A stretch of DNA of 64,000 nucleotides from Bradyrhizobium algeriense (GCF_036924595.1 NZ_JAZHRV010000001.1:682001-746000); one strand, 5' to 3'. Shown: positions 51,653 to 61,239, counted from the first letter of the stretch. Program-made: numbers and translations. Notes: generated from the letters alone by a model not told the origin.

Positions 51653-52263
51653 GTCTCGATCGGGGAGCCAGGGAAAAACTGGTGCGGGCGCTTGCCGCGT
51701 CAATGATCGAGCACGCCGAAGAATTGACCAGCCTGGATCAGGCGATCGGCGACGGCGATCACGGATTGAACATGAAGCGGGGTTTCGAGGCCGTGCTCGC
51801 GACGCTACCCGGCCTTGCGGACAAAGCATTGCCGGAGATGCTGAAGGCGATAGGAATGACGCTGGTCATGAAGGTCGGCGGCGCCTCCGGGCCACTGGTC
51901 GGCACCTTCTTCATGGAACTTGGCAAGGCGCTTCCGGAGCAGCCGGCGCGTACCGATCTCGTCGCGGCGGCGGATAAGGCGATCGACGCGGTCAAGATGC
52001 GCGGGCGATCCGAAGCGGGGCAGAAAACCTTGCTGGATGTTCTGGTGCCGGTGCAAGCCGTGTTTGCGGGGGGCGGTGATGCCAAGGCGATTGCGGCCGA
52101 GGCGGCGCAAGCCGCCGATCGCACGACGCCGATGCTTGCGACCCGCGGCCGGGCATCCTTCCTCGGCGAAAGATCCATCGGCCATATGGACCCGGGGTCG
52201 CGCTCGGCGTCCCTTCTGATCAGTGCAGCAATTGCGGCACTGGAATTCGAGGCAACTTCATGA
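51649..52263 (+). CDS. dhaL: Dihydroxyacetone kinase ADP-binding subunit
   Basis: A 204-residue DhaL. The metal/ADP motif D30-QAIGD35-G-D37-H38-GLNMKRGF is exact, followed by MKVGGASGPLVGTFF (near 84-98) and RGRASFLGERSIGHMDPGS. In PTS-type systems DhaL holds tightly bound ADP, is rephosphorylated by DhaM and passes the phosphate to dihydroxyacetone on DhaK. ATGA overlaps on both sides. Confidence 0.95.
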   Translation: MSLDRGAREKLVRALAASMIEHAEELTSLDQAIGDGDHGLNMKRGFEAVLATLPGLADKALPEMLKAIGMTLVMKVGGASGPLVGTFFMELGKALPEQPARTDLVAAADKAIDAVKMRGRSEAGQKTLLDVLVPVQAVFAGGGDAKAIAAEAAQAADRTTPMLATRGRASFLGERSIGHMDPGSRSASLLISAAIAALEFEATS

Positions 52264-52661
52264 GCAATTCAAGTTCCGGCAATGTCGGCATCGTCATCGT
52301 TTCGCATTCCTCCAAAATCGCGGAAGGCGCAGCGGACATGGTGCGTCAGATGGTAGGCAATGCCGTGCCGCTCGCCTGGACCGGCGGCGATGCCGATGGA
52401 GGGCTCGGCACCAATGTCGCCGGTATCCTCGAGGCAATCGAGGCGGCCTGGTCGTCGGCCGGCGTGGCGATCCTGGTCGATCTTGGCGGGGCGGAGACGA
52501 ATTCGGAGATGGCGGTAGAGATGCTGGCCGAAGATCGACGTGCGCGCGTCGTTGTCTGCAATGCGCCGGTGGTGGAGGGCGCCGTGATCGCAGCGACCGA
52601 GTCCTCGGGCGGTTCGTCACTTGCTGCCGTCAAACGTAGCGCGGAGGAATTCTATGCATGA
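52260..52661 (+). CDS. dhaM: DhaM-type PTS EIIA domain protein
   Basis: A 133-residue EIIA-mannose-fold protein corresponding to the N-terminal domain of DhaM. The phosphorylated His is His16 in IVIVSHSSKI. GGADADGGLGTN-like segment near 41-52 and ILVDLGGAETNSEMAVEML (near 76-94) match DhaM. E. coli DhaM fuses EIIA, HPr and a partial EI; here the HPr and EI are separate genes directly downstream, overlapping by 8 bases and 5 bases away. It transfers phosphate from HPr to DhaL-ADP. Confidence 0.93.
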   Translation: MSNSSSGNVGIVIVSHSSKIAEGAADMVRQMVGNAVPLAWTGGDADGGLGTNVAGILEAIEAAWSSAGVAILVDLGGAETNSEMAVEMLAEDRRARVVVCNAPVVEGAVIAATESSGGSSLAAVKRSAEEFYA

Positions 52662-52968
52662 TGTCAACGCTAGCCGGGCGTCTAACGCCTTCGTGCCGCT
52701 GATGGCCTCGGCGGTTCTCGTCAATGCCGTCGGTCTTCATGCGCGGCCGTCGGTCAAGCTCACGCAGTGCGCGAAACGCTTTGCGGCGAAGATCGAACTC
52801 GCGCTTGCGCCGGACGGTCCCTGGACGGATGCGAAGAGCCCGGTAAAGGTGATGCGCGTCAAGGCCCCGCAGGGAGCGACGTTGCATTTCCGCATCACCG
52901 GCCCCGATGGCACGGCAGCGCTTGCTGCCGTGCTTGCGCTTGTGCATGACGGTTTCGGCGAGGCCTGA
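52654..52968 (+). CDS. HPr-like phosphocarrier
   Basis: A 104-residue HPr-family protein with an N-terminal extension of about 18 residues. The active-site His is His29 in VGLHARPSVKL. A Ser regulatory site of Firmicutes HPr (Ser46) is not evident: that region reads DAKSPVKVMRVKAPQG. It lies between the EIIA and EI genes, so it is dedicated to the Dha phosphorelay rather than to a sugar PTS. Confidence 0.92.
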   Translation: MHDVNASRASNAFVPLMASAVLVNAVGLHARPSVKLTQCAKRFAAKIELALAPDGPWTDAKSPVKVMRVKAPQGATLHFRITGPDGTAALAAVLALVHDGFGEA

Positions 52969-52973
52969 TCGCG

Positions 52974-54575
52974 GTGGCAGAGATCCATCTTATCGGCCGT
53001 GCTGCCTCGCCGGGTCTCGCGATCGGGCCGGTCACCATGCTGACTGCGGCTGTGGTGGTCAGGCGGGCGGCGAGCGACGATCCCGCGCAGGAGGCGGCGG
53101 CACTGCGGGCGGCAATTGAAGGCGCGAGGGCGGAGATCGCCGAGCAGATCAAGACGATTCAGGGCGAGGTGGCCGACATTCTGGAATTCCAGGTCGCCAT
53201 GCTTGAAGATGATGCGCTGGCGGATGCGGCATATGAGGTCATCTCGGAGGGGATCACTGCCCATCATGCCTGGCGCTTGGCACTCGACGTGGAGATAGCT
53301 GGCTATCGCGCGGCTGAAGATGAATATTTCCGTGCCCGTGCCGCCGATATCGTCGACATCCGCGATCGCGTGCTCGCGCATTTGAGCGGCGTGGACACCG
53401 TCGCCAGGATTACCGGTGGCTCGATCGTGACGGCTGACGACATCACGCCTTCCGCTTTTCTTGCCGCCGACTGGTCACACGGCGGCGCCATCGCGCTGGC
53501 CGGGGGCTCACCTTCCTCGCATGTCGCGATGTTGGCGCGGGCGCGCGGGGCGCCCATGGTCGTCGGGCTCGGTCCGTTGTCGTGGAACGGGCAGCCGCCG
53601 GCGTTGGCACTGGTCGATGGCGATGCAGGAAGCGTGATCTTCGATCCCGAGCCGGAAACGCGTCGCCTGTTCGAGCAGCGCATGGCTGCTGCGAACGCTG
53701 CGGTGGCCGCCGCCGAGAGCGCCAGGCTTGCGCCTGCCTATACGGTCGACGGCCGGCGGATCGCGGTTCTGCTCAACATTGCCGCCCCTGAAGACCTTGC
53801 AGGCCTCGATCCCGCAATCTGCGACGGCATTGGTCTTGTGCGCACCGAATTTCTGTTCGAGACGTCTCTTGGCCTGCCCGACGAGGACACGCAATATGCA
53901 GTCTATCGGCGCATTCTCGACTGGGCCCAGGGAAGGCCGGTGACGATCCGCACCCTCGATGCCGGCGGCGACAAGCCAATCAAGGGCCTGACGATCGATG
54001 GTGAGAGCAATCCGTTTCTCGGCCTTCGCGGCATTCGCCTCTCGCTTGCGCGACCGGAGGTGTTTCGCGTGCAACTGCGGGCGCTGTCGCGCGCGGCGGT
54101 GCACGGGGTACTGAAAGTGATGCTGCCGATGATCGCCGTTCCCGGAGAGCTCGATCGTGCCGGTGTCATGCTTGACGCCGAGTTCGCGGCGCTCAGGGCG
54201 GAAGGGACCGCTTGCGCCCGGCCGCCGCTTGGTATCATGATCGAGGTTCCGGCGGCCGCGCTCTGCGCCGAGGATTTCGACGCTGCGTTCTATTCGATCG
54301 GATCGAACGATCTGACCCAGTATACGATGGCTGCGGCGCGCGATATCGGTTCGGTCGCCGACCTCAACGATGCGGGCCATCCGGCGGTGCTGGCGCTGAT
54401 CGCCCGCACTGTTGAGGCCGCGCGCAAGCGCGATGTCGAGGTCTCGCTCTGCGGCGACGCTGCCGCCGACACCCGCCTGACGAAGGCGTTGCTTGCGACC
54501 GGACTGACGAGCCTTTCGGTGGCACCGGTTGCGGTAGCGCGGCTCAAGGCGGCGATCGCAAAGGTAGGGTCATGA
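52974..54575 (+). CDS. PTS enzyme I (phosphoenolpyruvate-protein phosphotransferase)
   Basis: A 533-residue EI from GTG 52974. Phospho-His domain: GGSPSSHVAMLARARGAP (His183). PEP-binding domain: GLVRTEFLFE, RTLDAGGDKPI, NPFLGLRGIRLS, LPMIAVPGE and IMIEVPAAAL, with IGSNDLTQYTMAA and the catalytic Cys in SLCGDAA (usual form CGEMA). It is about 40 residues shorter than E. coli EI, mainly at the ends. It supplies phosphate from PEP to the HPr encoded next to it. It overlaps the next gene by 4 bases. Confidence 0.94.
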   Translation: MAEIHLIGRAASPGLAIGPVTMLTAAVVVRRAASDDPAQEAAALRAAIEGARAEIAEQIKTIQGEVADILEFQVAMLEDDALADAAYEVISEGITAHHAWRLALDVEIAGYRAAEDEYFRARAADIVDIRDRVLAHLSGVDTVARITGGSIVTADDITPSAFLAADWSHGGAIALAGGSPSSHVAMLARARGAPMVVGLGPLSWNGQPPALALVDGDAGSVIFDPEPETRRLFEQRMAAANAAVAAAESARLAPAYTVDGRRIAVLLNIAAPEDLAGLDPAICDGIGLVRTEFLFETSLGLPDEDTQYAVYRRILDWAQGRPVTIRTLDAGGDKPIKGLTIDGESNPFLGLRGIRLSLARPEVFRVQLRALSRAAVHGVLKVMLPMIAVPGELDRAGVMLDAEFAALRAEGTACARPPLGIMIEVPAAALCAEDFDAAFYSIGSNDLTQYTMAAARDIGSVADLNDAGHPAVLALIARTVEAARKRDVEVSLCGDAAADTRLTKALLATGLTSLSVAPVAVARLKAAIAKVGS

Positions 54576-55003
54576 CGAACGAAGCACGCGAAGATACCCG
54601 CGGGCCTGGTGACAGCAATGTCGCCGACTACAAGCTCATCCTGCGGCGGGTACTCGACAACCGGCCTTCCGGGACCCGGCTCAAGCTCGCGGCGGCGCTG
54701 GGCAAGAACCGCTCCTTCGTGACCCAGATCACCAATCCGGCCTATCTGGTGCCAATTCCGGCGAAACATGTCGCGATTATCTTCGATGTCTGCCATCTGT
54801 CCGGCGCCGAGCGCGCCGCATTCCTGGAAGCCTACGGACGCGCGCATCCCGGCCGCCTGCGCACATCCCATCGCGAAGCGCGCACGCGCACCATCGCGGT
54901 GACGGTGCCGGATCTCGGCGACGACAAGAAGAACCGCGCGCTCGAACAACTCATCATCGATTTTGCGGCGCAACTCGCGCGCTACGCCGAGAGCGTCGGC
55001 TGA
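54572..55003 (+). CDS. Conserved small protein of the dha operon, unknown
   Basis: A 143-residue soluble protein. Residues about 18-70 (DYKLILRRVLDNRPSGTRLK, ALGKNRSFVTQITNPAYLVP) read like a helix-turn-helix of the lambda-repressor class, with PIPAKHVAIIFDVCHLSGAE following as in XRE-type proteins. The rest is helical and charged. It is coupled to EI by ATGA and lies 43 bases before dhaK. A local regulator or adaptor is the most likely role; no family name can be given. Confidence 0.7.
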   Translation: MTNEAREDTRGPGDSNVADYKLILRRVLDNRPSGTRLKLAAALGKNRSFVTQITNPAYLVPIPAKHVAIIFDVCHLSGAERAAFLEAYGRAHPGRLRTSHREARTRTIAVTVPDLGDDKKNRALEQLIIDFAAQLARYAESVG

Positions 55004-55046
55004 CGGATTGATCCGGACCGAAAAAATGAGGCACGGGAGGGCGTTT

Positions 55047-56036
55047 ATGAAAAAGCTGATCAACGGCGCCGAGACAGTACTCGAGGAAAGTCTCGACGGC
55101 TTTGCCGCCGCGCATGCGGATATTCTGCTTCTTGGTGCCGAACGCAAATTCGTGCGCCGACGCACGTTGAAGTCCGGCAAGGTTGCCCTGATTTCGGGCG
55201 GCGGTTCAGGGCATGAGCCATTGCATGCGGGCTTTGTCGGCCACGGCATGCTCGATGCCGCCTGTCCCGGCCAGGTCTTCACCTCGCCGACACCGGACCA
55301 GATGATCGAGGCCGCCGAGGCCGTCGACACCGGCGCCGGCGTGCTCTTCATCGTCAAGAACTACGAAGGCGATGTCATGAACTTCACTATGGCCGCCGAG
55401 ATGGCCGGGCGGGAAGTGGCGAGCGTGGTGACCAACGACGACGTGGCGGTGGAGAAATCGACCTATACGACCGGCCGCCGCGGTGTCGCGGGAACGCTGA
55501 TCGTGGAAAAGATGGTCGGCGCCGCGGCCGAAAACGGAATGCCGCTTGCGGCCCTCAAGGCGCTCGGCGATGAAATCAACCGGCGCACGCGCTCGATGGG
55601 CGTGGCGCTGTTGCCGTGCACCGTGCCGGCGGCGGGGCGGCCCAATTTTACGCTGGCCGACGACGAAATGGAAATGGGGGTCGGTATTCATGGCGAGCCT
55701 GGCCGACGCCGGGTACGGCTGGCTTCCGCCGATGCGATTGCCGAGGAACTCGTTGGCGCGATCCTCAAGGACCTTGCGCCGGAGCCGGGCAGTGAAGTTC
55801 TGCTTCTCGTCAACGGGTTCGGCGCAACGCCGCTGATCGAGCTTTATTTGATGGTCAACAGCGCCAAGCGAATTCTGGAAGGTGCGGGGATCACCGCAAC
55901 GCGGTTCCTGACCGGATCCTACGTCACATCCCTCGACATGGCTGGCGTGTCGATCACCGTGTCCGTGCTCGATGGCCAAGCAATGGAATTGTGGGGTGCT
56001 CCCGTCCACACGGCGGCGCTGCGCTGGGGCACATGA
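55047..56036 (+). CDS. dhaK: Dihydroxyacetone kinase, substrate-binding subunit
   Basis: A 329-residue DhaK from ATG 55047 (CGGGAGGGC upstream). It has ISGGGSGHEPLHAGFVG (His56) and the covalent-substrate histidine in GVGIHGEPGR (His215), which forms a hemiaminal with dihydroxyacetone. The length matches the single-domain PTS-type DhaK, so ATP-dependent fused DAK is excluded. The set DhaL, DhaM-EIIA, HPr, EI and DhaK is thus complete. It is the last gene, converging on the Gfo/Idh gene across the hairpin repeat. Confidence 0.95.
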   Translation: MKKLINGAETVLEESLDGFAAAHADILLLGAERKFVRRRTLKSGKVALISGGGSGHEPLHAGFVGHGMLDAACPGQVFTSPTPDQMIEAAEAVDTGAGVLFIVKNYEGDVMNFTMAAEMAGREVASVVTNDDVAVEKSTYTTGRRGVAGTLIVEKMVGAAAENGMPLAALKALGDEINRRTRSMGVALLPCTVPAAGRPNFTLADDEMEMGVGIHGEPGRRRVRLASADAIAEELVGAILKDLAPEPGSEVLLLVNGFGATPLIELYLMVNSAKRILEGAGITATRFLTGSYVTSLDMAGVSITVSVLDGQAMELWGAPVHTAALRWGT

Positions 56037-56051
56037 TCACCTCTCGCGGCA

Positions 56052-56160
56052 TCTAGAGCCTTTTCCGTTCCGATAGAATCGGAACGGGGCTCTAGATTTT
56101 TGTTTTGACGCGTTTTCTTAACGCGAACCGGTTTCCACTTCGCTGGAAAACGCTCTAGCC
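56052..56160. repeat. Dispersed hairpin repeat, copy 2 (inverted relative to copy 1)
   Basis: Near-exact reverse complement of 895-1000, including the CTAGAGCC/GGCTCTAG outer stem and the CCGTTCCGAT-type inner stem. It again lies between the ends of two convergent genes (dhaK and the Gfo/Idh gene), starting 15 bases after dhaK and ending 7 bases before the other stop. Confidence 0.88.
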
Positions 56161-56167
56161 GCGCGCC

Positions 56168-57307
56168 TTACACGTCGCTGAGGCTTGTCCACATGCTCTG
56201 ATTGTCACTTGATCGGACCGCGGCGGCGATGAATTCCATTCCTTCAATCCCGTCAGCGAGCGATGGCAGGTCGGGACAGGCAGTGTCTCCGGAGCGGATC
56301 AGTTGAGCAAACTGACTGTAAAGTGTGGCGAACGCCTCGAGATAACCTTCGGGGTGCCCGCTCGGCAGTCGAACCTGAATCGGAGGGGCGTCACCGGAAA
56401 TCGCGCCGCCTCGCGTAAGAAGTTGCTTGGGCCTGCCAAATTCGGTGAACCACATCTGGTTTGGATTCTCCTGGCGCCACTCAAGCCCGGCCTTTTCGCC
56501 GTAAACGCGAAGCTGCAGACCATTTTCGCAGCCTACGGCAACTTGGCTGGCCCACAGCATCCCGCGTGCATTGCCTTCAAACCGCAGCAGTATGTGCACG
56601 TTGTCGTCGAGCCGTCTGCCCTCCACGAAAGTCGACAGGTCCGCACTTACGGCCGCCGTTTTTAAGCCCGTGACAAATCGTGCAAGGTTATAGGCGTGCG
56701 TACCGATGTCTCCGATAGCACCGCCTGGTCCTGAACGAGCGGGATCCGTGCGCCAATCCGCCTGCTTGTTTGAAAGAGGGCGAGTTAGCCAATCTTGCGG
56801 ATACTCGACTTGAACCACCCGAATCTTGCCCAGATCACCATTCGCCACCATGGCACGCGCCTGTCGTACCAAGGGATAACCCGTGTAATTGTGCGTCAAC
56901 AGAAACTTCGCGCCATTCTTGGGCTTGATTTTGGCCAGCGCACGAGCCTCATCGAGCGTTGACGTAAGGGGCTTGTCGCAAATCACGTGAATTCCAGCCT
57001 CAAGAAATGCCTTGGCCGGCGCAAAATGCAGGTTATTTGGCGTGACGATTGAGACGGCCTGAATGCCGTCTTCGCGGGCAGCCTCTTTAGCCGCCATCTC
57101 GGCAAAGCTGGTATATATCCGGTCTTCGGCCAGCCCAATCTTTCTACCGGATTCCTGAGCCAGGGCAGGATCGGAGGACAGCGCTCCCGCAACCAGTTCA
57201 TAATCGTCGTCAATTCGCGATGCAATTCGGTGCACGTAGCCAATGAAGGCCCCGATCCCACCACCGACCATTCCCAATCGGATGCGCGACGCCTCGCTGT
57301 CTCTCAT
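56168..57307 (-). CDS. Gfo/Idh/MocA-family NAD-dependent oxidoreductase
   Basis: A 379-residue oxidoreductase. Rossmann motif LGMVGGGIGAFIGYVH near 12-27, the conserved CDKPLTSTLDEA (catalytic Lys of the EKP-type motif is in DKPL, near 95) and GGAIGDIGTHAYNLARFV near 196-213 with the catalytic His. The family oxidises sugars, inositols or sugar phosphates at a ring hydroxyl. It overlaps the TIM-barrel isomerase by 4 bases (ATGA), a common pairing in inositol and keto-sugar pathways. Confidence 0.9.
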   Translation of the reverse strand: MRDSEASRIRLGMVGGGIGAFIGYVHRIASRIDDDYELVAGALSSDPALAQESGRKIGLAEDRIYTSFAEMAAKEAAREDGIQAVSIVTPNNLHFAPAKAFLEAGIHVICDKPLTSTLDEARALAKIKPKNGAKFLLTHNYTGYPLVRQARAMVANGDLGKIRVVQVEYPQDWLTRPLSNKQADWRTDPARSGPGGAIGDIGTHAYNLARFVTGLKTAAVSADLSTFVEGRRLDDNVHILLRFEGNARGMLWASQVAVGCENGLQLRVYGEKAGLEWRQENPNQMWFTEFGRPKQLLTRGGAISGDAPPIQVRLPSGHPEGYLEAFATLYSQFAQLIRSGDTACPDLPSLADGIEGMEFIAAAVRSSDNQSMWTSLSDV

Positions 57308-58377
57308 GACATGCCCTCATCTGACCGCAGACCAAGCATTCTCAGATTTGCTTCCCTATTTGTACCGGAGCCCGCAAAGTCGTCAAAAGCTCGCTCGGTT
57401 ACCCGTATGATGTAATCGGAGATCAACCGGGCTCCTTCCCGAGCGCCATCTTCCGGATGCTTTAGTGCGCACTCCCACTCCAGCACGGCCCACCCCGCGT
57501 AATCGTAGGCCGTGAGCTTCGAAAAGATCGATCGAAAATCAACCTGACCGTCTCCAATCGATCGGAAACGTCCGGCGCGGTTGACCCACGACTGAAAACC
57601 TCCGTAGACACCCTGCCTGCCGGTTGGATTGAATTCGGCATCCTTGACGTGGAATGCCTTGATGCGCTGGTGATAGATATCGATGAAATCGAGATACTTG
57701 AGTTGCTGCAGCACAAAATGACTTGGGTCGTAAAGAATATTGGCGCGAACGTGGTTCTTCACTTGATCGAGGAACATTTCGAAAGTTGCACCGTCATGCA
57801 GATCCTCGCCCGGATGTAACTCATAGCAAACGTCTACGCCGTAGTGATCGAACTCATCCAGAATTGGTAACCATCGGCGGCCAAGTTCACCAAAGGCATC
57901 GTCGACCAGGCCCTCGGGGCGTTGGGGCCAGGGGTAGATGAAAGGCCACGCAAACGCGCCCGAAAAAGTTGCATGGGCATTCAGACCAAGGTTGCTCGAA
58001 GCCCTTGCGGCCCATTTCAATTGTTGAACTGCCCACGCCGTCCGGGCGGAGCAATTGCCATGGACTGCAACCGGCGCGAAACCATCAAAAGCACTGGAGT
58101 AGGCTGGATGCACTGCCACCAGTTGCCCCTGAAGGTGCGTCGACAATTCAGAAATCTCGAGTCCATGACGATTGACTGTGCCACGCAGTTCATCCGCATA
58201 TGTTTTCGACGTCGCAGCCTTTTCCAGGTCAATAAAGCTGGAGACCCAGCTAGGTATCTGCACGCCCTTGTATCCAAGACCCGCTGCCCAGGCGCATATG
58301 TTATCCAAGGTATCAAACGGAGCAGCTTCAGCGGCGAACTGAGCCAGGAATATTGCCGGTCCCTTGATGGTGCGCAC
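57304..58377 (-). CDS. Sugar phosphate isomerase/epimerase (xylose isomerase-like TIM barrel)
   Basis: A 357-residue AP-endonuclease-2-fold protein. Metal-site motifs include VCYELHPGEDLHDG (near 180-193), YDPSHFVLQQ (near 217-226), KAFHVKDAEF (near 243-252) and the C-terminal WAVLEWECALK (near 296-306). It isomerises or epimerises the product of the partner dehydrogenase. Start at ATG 58377, behind a GGAGAG site on the minus strand. No transporter is adjacent on this strand. Confidence 0.88.
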   Translation of the reverse strand: MRTIKGPAIFLAQFAAEAAPFDTLDNICAWAAGLGYKGVQIPSWVSSFIDLEKAATSKTYADELRGTVNRHGLEISELSTHLQGQLVAVHPAYSSAFDGFAPVAVHGNCSARTAWAVQQLKWAARASSNLGLNAHATFSGAFAWPFIYPWPQRPEGLVDDAFGELGRRWLPILDEFDHYGVDVCYELHPGEDLHDGATFEMFLDQVKNHVRANILYDPSHFVLQQLKYLDFIDIYHQRIKAFHVKDAEFNPTGRQGVYGGFQSWVNRAGRFRSIGDGQVDFRSIFSKLTAYDYAGWAVLEWECALKHPEDGAREGARLISDYIIRVTERAFDDFAGSGTNREANLRMLGLRSDEGMS

Positions 58378-58507
58378 AATTAATCTCCTCTCTCTTGTCT
58401 TCGAAGGGCCTCAGCCTGACGGCTCTGGACCCCACCGCAGTTCTGCTTCTTACGCCACGGCGCGACATGGTCACGGTTGAAGGGATCGCGCTGCACCTGT
58501 CCTCCGT

Positions 58508-59995
58508 CTACATCGTGACGGCGAGATATTTCGCCTCCATGAACTCGGCGATGCCGTGCCCCCGTCCGCCTTCGCGTCCAATGCCGCTCTGCTTGACGCC
58601 GCCGAACGGAGCGGCCGGATCCGACATGAGGCCGCGATTGAGCGCGATCATACCCGTTTCAATCTTCGCGGCTACACGCATGCCGCGGGCAAGATCGCGG
58701 GTGTAGATGTAGGCAGCGAGCCCGTATTCCGTGTCGTTCGCCCGCTCGATCGCCTCGCTCTCCTGTTCGAAGCGCGAGATCGGCGCCACAGGACCGAAGA
58801 TTTCCTCTTGCGCCATCGCGGCGTCGGCCGGCACGTCGCAGAGGACTGTCGGAGGATAGTAAAATCCCGTCCCGCTCCCGACCGAGCCCCCGCACAGAAC
58901 GCGCGCGCCACGCGCGACGGCGTTCTGAACCAGCCGATCGATCTTATCGACGGCCTTTTTCGTGATCATAGGACCGCATTCGGTGGCGGCTTCGACGCCC
59001 GCGCCCACTTTGAGCGCCGTCATGCGCTTTCGAAGCCCTTCGGCGAAGGCGTCGTGGATGCCGGATTGCACATAGATGCGGTTTGCGGCGGTGCAGGCTT
59101 CGCCGGCGTTGCGCATTTTCGCTACCATCGCGCCGTCGAGCGCGGCCTCGAGATCGGCGTCGTCGAAGACGATGAACGGCGCGTTGCCGCCGAGTTCCAT
59201 CGAGCACGAGATGACGTGCTTGGCCGCTTCGGCGAGGAGGAGGCGGCCAACTCCCGTCGAGCCGGTGAACGACAGTTTCCGCACCCGTGGATCCGCCAGC
59301 ATGGCGGCGGTGGCCGGAGCAGGATTGGAAACCGTAAGGACGTTGACGACGCCCGGGGGAACGCCGGCTTCTTCATACAGCGCAGCGAGCGCGTAGGCTG
59401 TGAGAGGCGTCTCGCTCGCGGGCTTGAGCACAACTGTGCAGCCCGCTGCCAGGGCGGGAGCGATCTTGCGCGTCGCCATGGCCGCCGGGAAGTTCCAGGG
59501 CGTGATCAAAACGCAGACGCCGATCGGCTGATAGTCGACGATGATGCGGTTCGCGCCCGAAGGAGCGAGGCCGAACTCGCCGATAATTCGCACGGCTTCC
59601 TCGGCGTTCCAGCGGAAGAACTCGGCGGCATAGGCGACCTCGCCGCGCGCATCGCGCAAAGCCTTGCCGTTCTCGATTGATATCAGCTCGGCGAGCGTTT
59701 CCGAACGCTGGGTCATCAATTCGAAGCAGCGCCTCAAAATCTCGGATCGCTTGCGCGGCGGCGTCTCCCTCCAGCCGGCCGCTGCCCGGGCGGCGGCCTC
59801 CACCGCTGCCTCGACGTCGACCATGGCCGCATCGGGAACCTCGGCGATCACGCGCTCGGTGGACGGATCGACCACCTCGATAAGCCGGCCGTCAGCGGCC
59901 TGCCGCCATTGGCCGTCGATATAGAGGCCGCGCGAATAAGCGCGGAGGTCGAGGGTTTCGTGGTCGGTCTTGAACGTGTGCTGGGGCATGCTCAT
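58508..59995 (-). CDS. NAD(P)-dependent aldehyde dehydrogenase (succinate-semialdehyde type)
   Basis: A 495-residue ALDH. Motifs: [20 protein letters not shown] (near 152-171), the catalytic Glu in [16 protein letters not shown] and the catalytic Cys in [11 protein letters not shown] (near 290), plus [15 protein letters not shown] near the end. The overall pattern is that of the GabD/SSADH group. It lies 17 bases downstream of the iron alcohol dehydrogenase gene, so the two likely oxidise an alcohol to an acid through an aldehyde. The 130 bases after its stop hold no gene. Confidence 0.9.
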   Translation of the reverse strand: MSMPQHTFKTDHETLDLRAYSRGLYIDGQWRQAADGRLIEVVDPSTERVIAEVPDAAMVDVEAAVEAAARAAAGWRETPPRKRSEILRRCFELMTQRSETLAELISIENGKALRDARGEVAYAAEFFRWNAEEAVRIIGEFGLAPSGANRIIVDYQPIGVCVLITPWNFPAAMATRKIAPALAAGCTVVLKPASETPLTAYALAALYEEAGVPPGVVNVLTVSNPAPATAAMLADPRVRKLSFTGSTGVGRLLLAEAAKHVISCSMELGGNAPFIVFDDADLEAALDGAMVAKMRNAGEACTAANRIYVQSGIHDAFAEGLRKRMTALKVGAGVEAATECGPMITKKAVDKIDRLVQNAVARGARVLCGGSVGSGTGFYYPPTVLCDVPADAAMAQEEIFGPVAPISRFEQESEAIERANDTEYGLAAYIYTRDLARGMRVAAKIETGMIALNRGLMSDPAAPFGGVKQSGIGREGGRGHGIAEFMEAKYLAVTM

Positions 59996-60012
59996 GACGG
60001 GGTCCTGTCAGC

Positions 60013-61239
60013 TCAGATGGCGCTGCCGGCGAGATCGCCGTCGTAGGCGGCTTTCACCAGTCGTTTCATCGCGGGAAGGTCGAACGGGCGGGGATTGTTC
60101 TTGATCAGGCGATCGATGCCGAGGGCGAGTTCTGCGGTCCAATCAATCTTGTCGGCGGGAAGTCCAAGACCGGCCAATGTCGGAGTGATCCCAATCGCCG
60201 CGAACATGCGGCTGATTTCTTCAATCGTCGTGCGGGCCATCTCGCCGTCGCTCCGACTCGAGCGCTCGAGGCCGAGAGCGACTCCGACTTTGGCGATTTC
60301 GGTTGTCGCCGCGGAGCAATTATAATTCATCACATAAGGCAGCATGGTCGCGACGCCGAGCCCGTGCGGCGTGTGGGTTAAGGCGCCGATCGGATATTGC
60401 ACCGCGTGCGCGGCCGCTGTTCCCGCGGTTCCGAACGCGCAGCCGGCCGCCAGAGCTCCCATCATCACATCCGCCCGCGCGTCCTCGTCGGCACCATCGC
60501 GGCAGGCCTTCTCGAGACTGCGTCCCAGTAGCTTGATGGCGAGCAGAGCGAAGTGATCGGTAAGCGCCGTCTTGCCGATGAAAACATGTTTCTGCGGCAG
60601 GTCGGAAGCGACATCGCGTCTAACCGCAGTGAAGGCCTCGATCGCGTGGGTCAAGGCGTCGGCCCCTGCGATTGCCGTCAGGGACGGCGGACACGTCATC
60701 GTCAGTTCCGGGTCGCAGATCGCAGCGGTGGCAATCAGGTGGGGGCTCGAAATGCCGACCTTTAAAAGTCGATCAGAATCGGAGATCACCGCGACCGGCG
60801 TCACTTCCGAACCGGTGCCCGCTGTGGTCGGCGCGGCGATCACTGGCAGGATCGGACCCGGCACCTTGAACTCACCATAGTAGTCCTGAAGCTTGCCGCC
60901 ATGGCTGAGCAGCAAGGCTGCGCATTTCGCAAGATCGAGACAGCTGCCGCCGCCGATGCCGATCACCATATCGGGCATGAAGCTGCGAGCCTCCTCAACG
61001 CAGACGCCGACCGTGTCGACCGGCACGTCCGGCTGCACGCGATCATGAACGAAAATCTCAACCGACGACGCTCTTAAGCCCGCGACGATTTCGGAAAAAA
61101 CGGCCGTGCCGGCGAACCGCTCGTCGGTGCATAGGAGCGCTCGACGCCCATGTTTGGCTGCGACGGTGGAAAGCGCGTGGCGCTGACCCTTGCCAAATAA
61201 AATCTCGCGGGGCAGCCTCAGGGCGGCGAACAGGGTCAT
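60013..61239 (-). CDS. Iron-containing alcohol dehydrogenase
   Basis: A 408-residue group III Fe-dependent alcohol dehydrogenase. GIGGGSCLDLAK (near 94-105) is the NAD-binding glycine motif; APTTAGTGSEVTPVAV (near 136-151) follows. Metal ligands lie in DALTHAIEAF and in HAVQYPIGALTHTPHGLGVA. The Agrobacterium blcB/attL (gamma-hydroxybutyrate dehydrogenase) next to a succinate-semialdehyde dehydrogenase is a precedent for the gene pair; substrate here unproven. ATGA overlap with the remnant upstream. Confidence 0.9.
   Translation of the reverse strand: MTLFAALRLPREILFGKGQRHALSTVAAKHGRRALLCTDERFAGTAVFSEIVAGLRASSVEIFVHDRVQPDVPVDTVGVCVEEARSFMPDMVIGIGGGSCLDLAKCAALLLSHGGKLQDYYGEFKVPGPILPVIAAPTTAGTGSEVTPVAVISDSDRLLKVGISSPHLIATAAICDPELTMTCPPSLTAIAGADALTHAIEAFTAVRRDVASDLPQKHVFIGKTALTDHFALLAIKLLGRSLEKACRDGADEDARADVMMGALAAGCAFGTAGTAAAHAVQYPIGALTHTPHGLGVATMLPYVMNYNCSAATTEIAKVGVALGLERSSRSDGEMARTTIEEISRMFAAIGITPTLAGLGLPADKIDWTAELALGIDRLIKNNPRPFDLPAMKRLVKAAYDGDLAGSAI

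Noticed and set aside
58556..59680. 374-codon plus-strand ORF
   Set aside because: Antisense to the aldehyde dehydrogenase gene, with biased composition and no motif.
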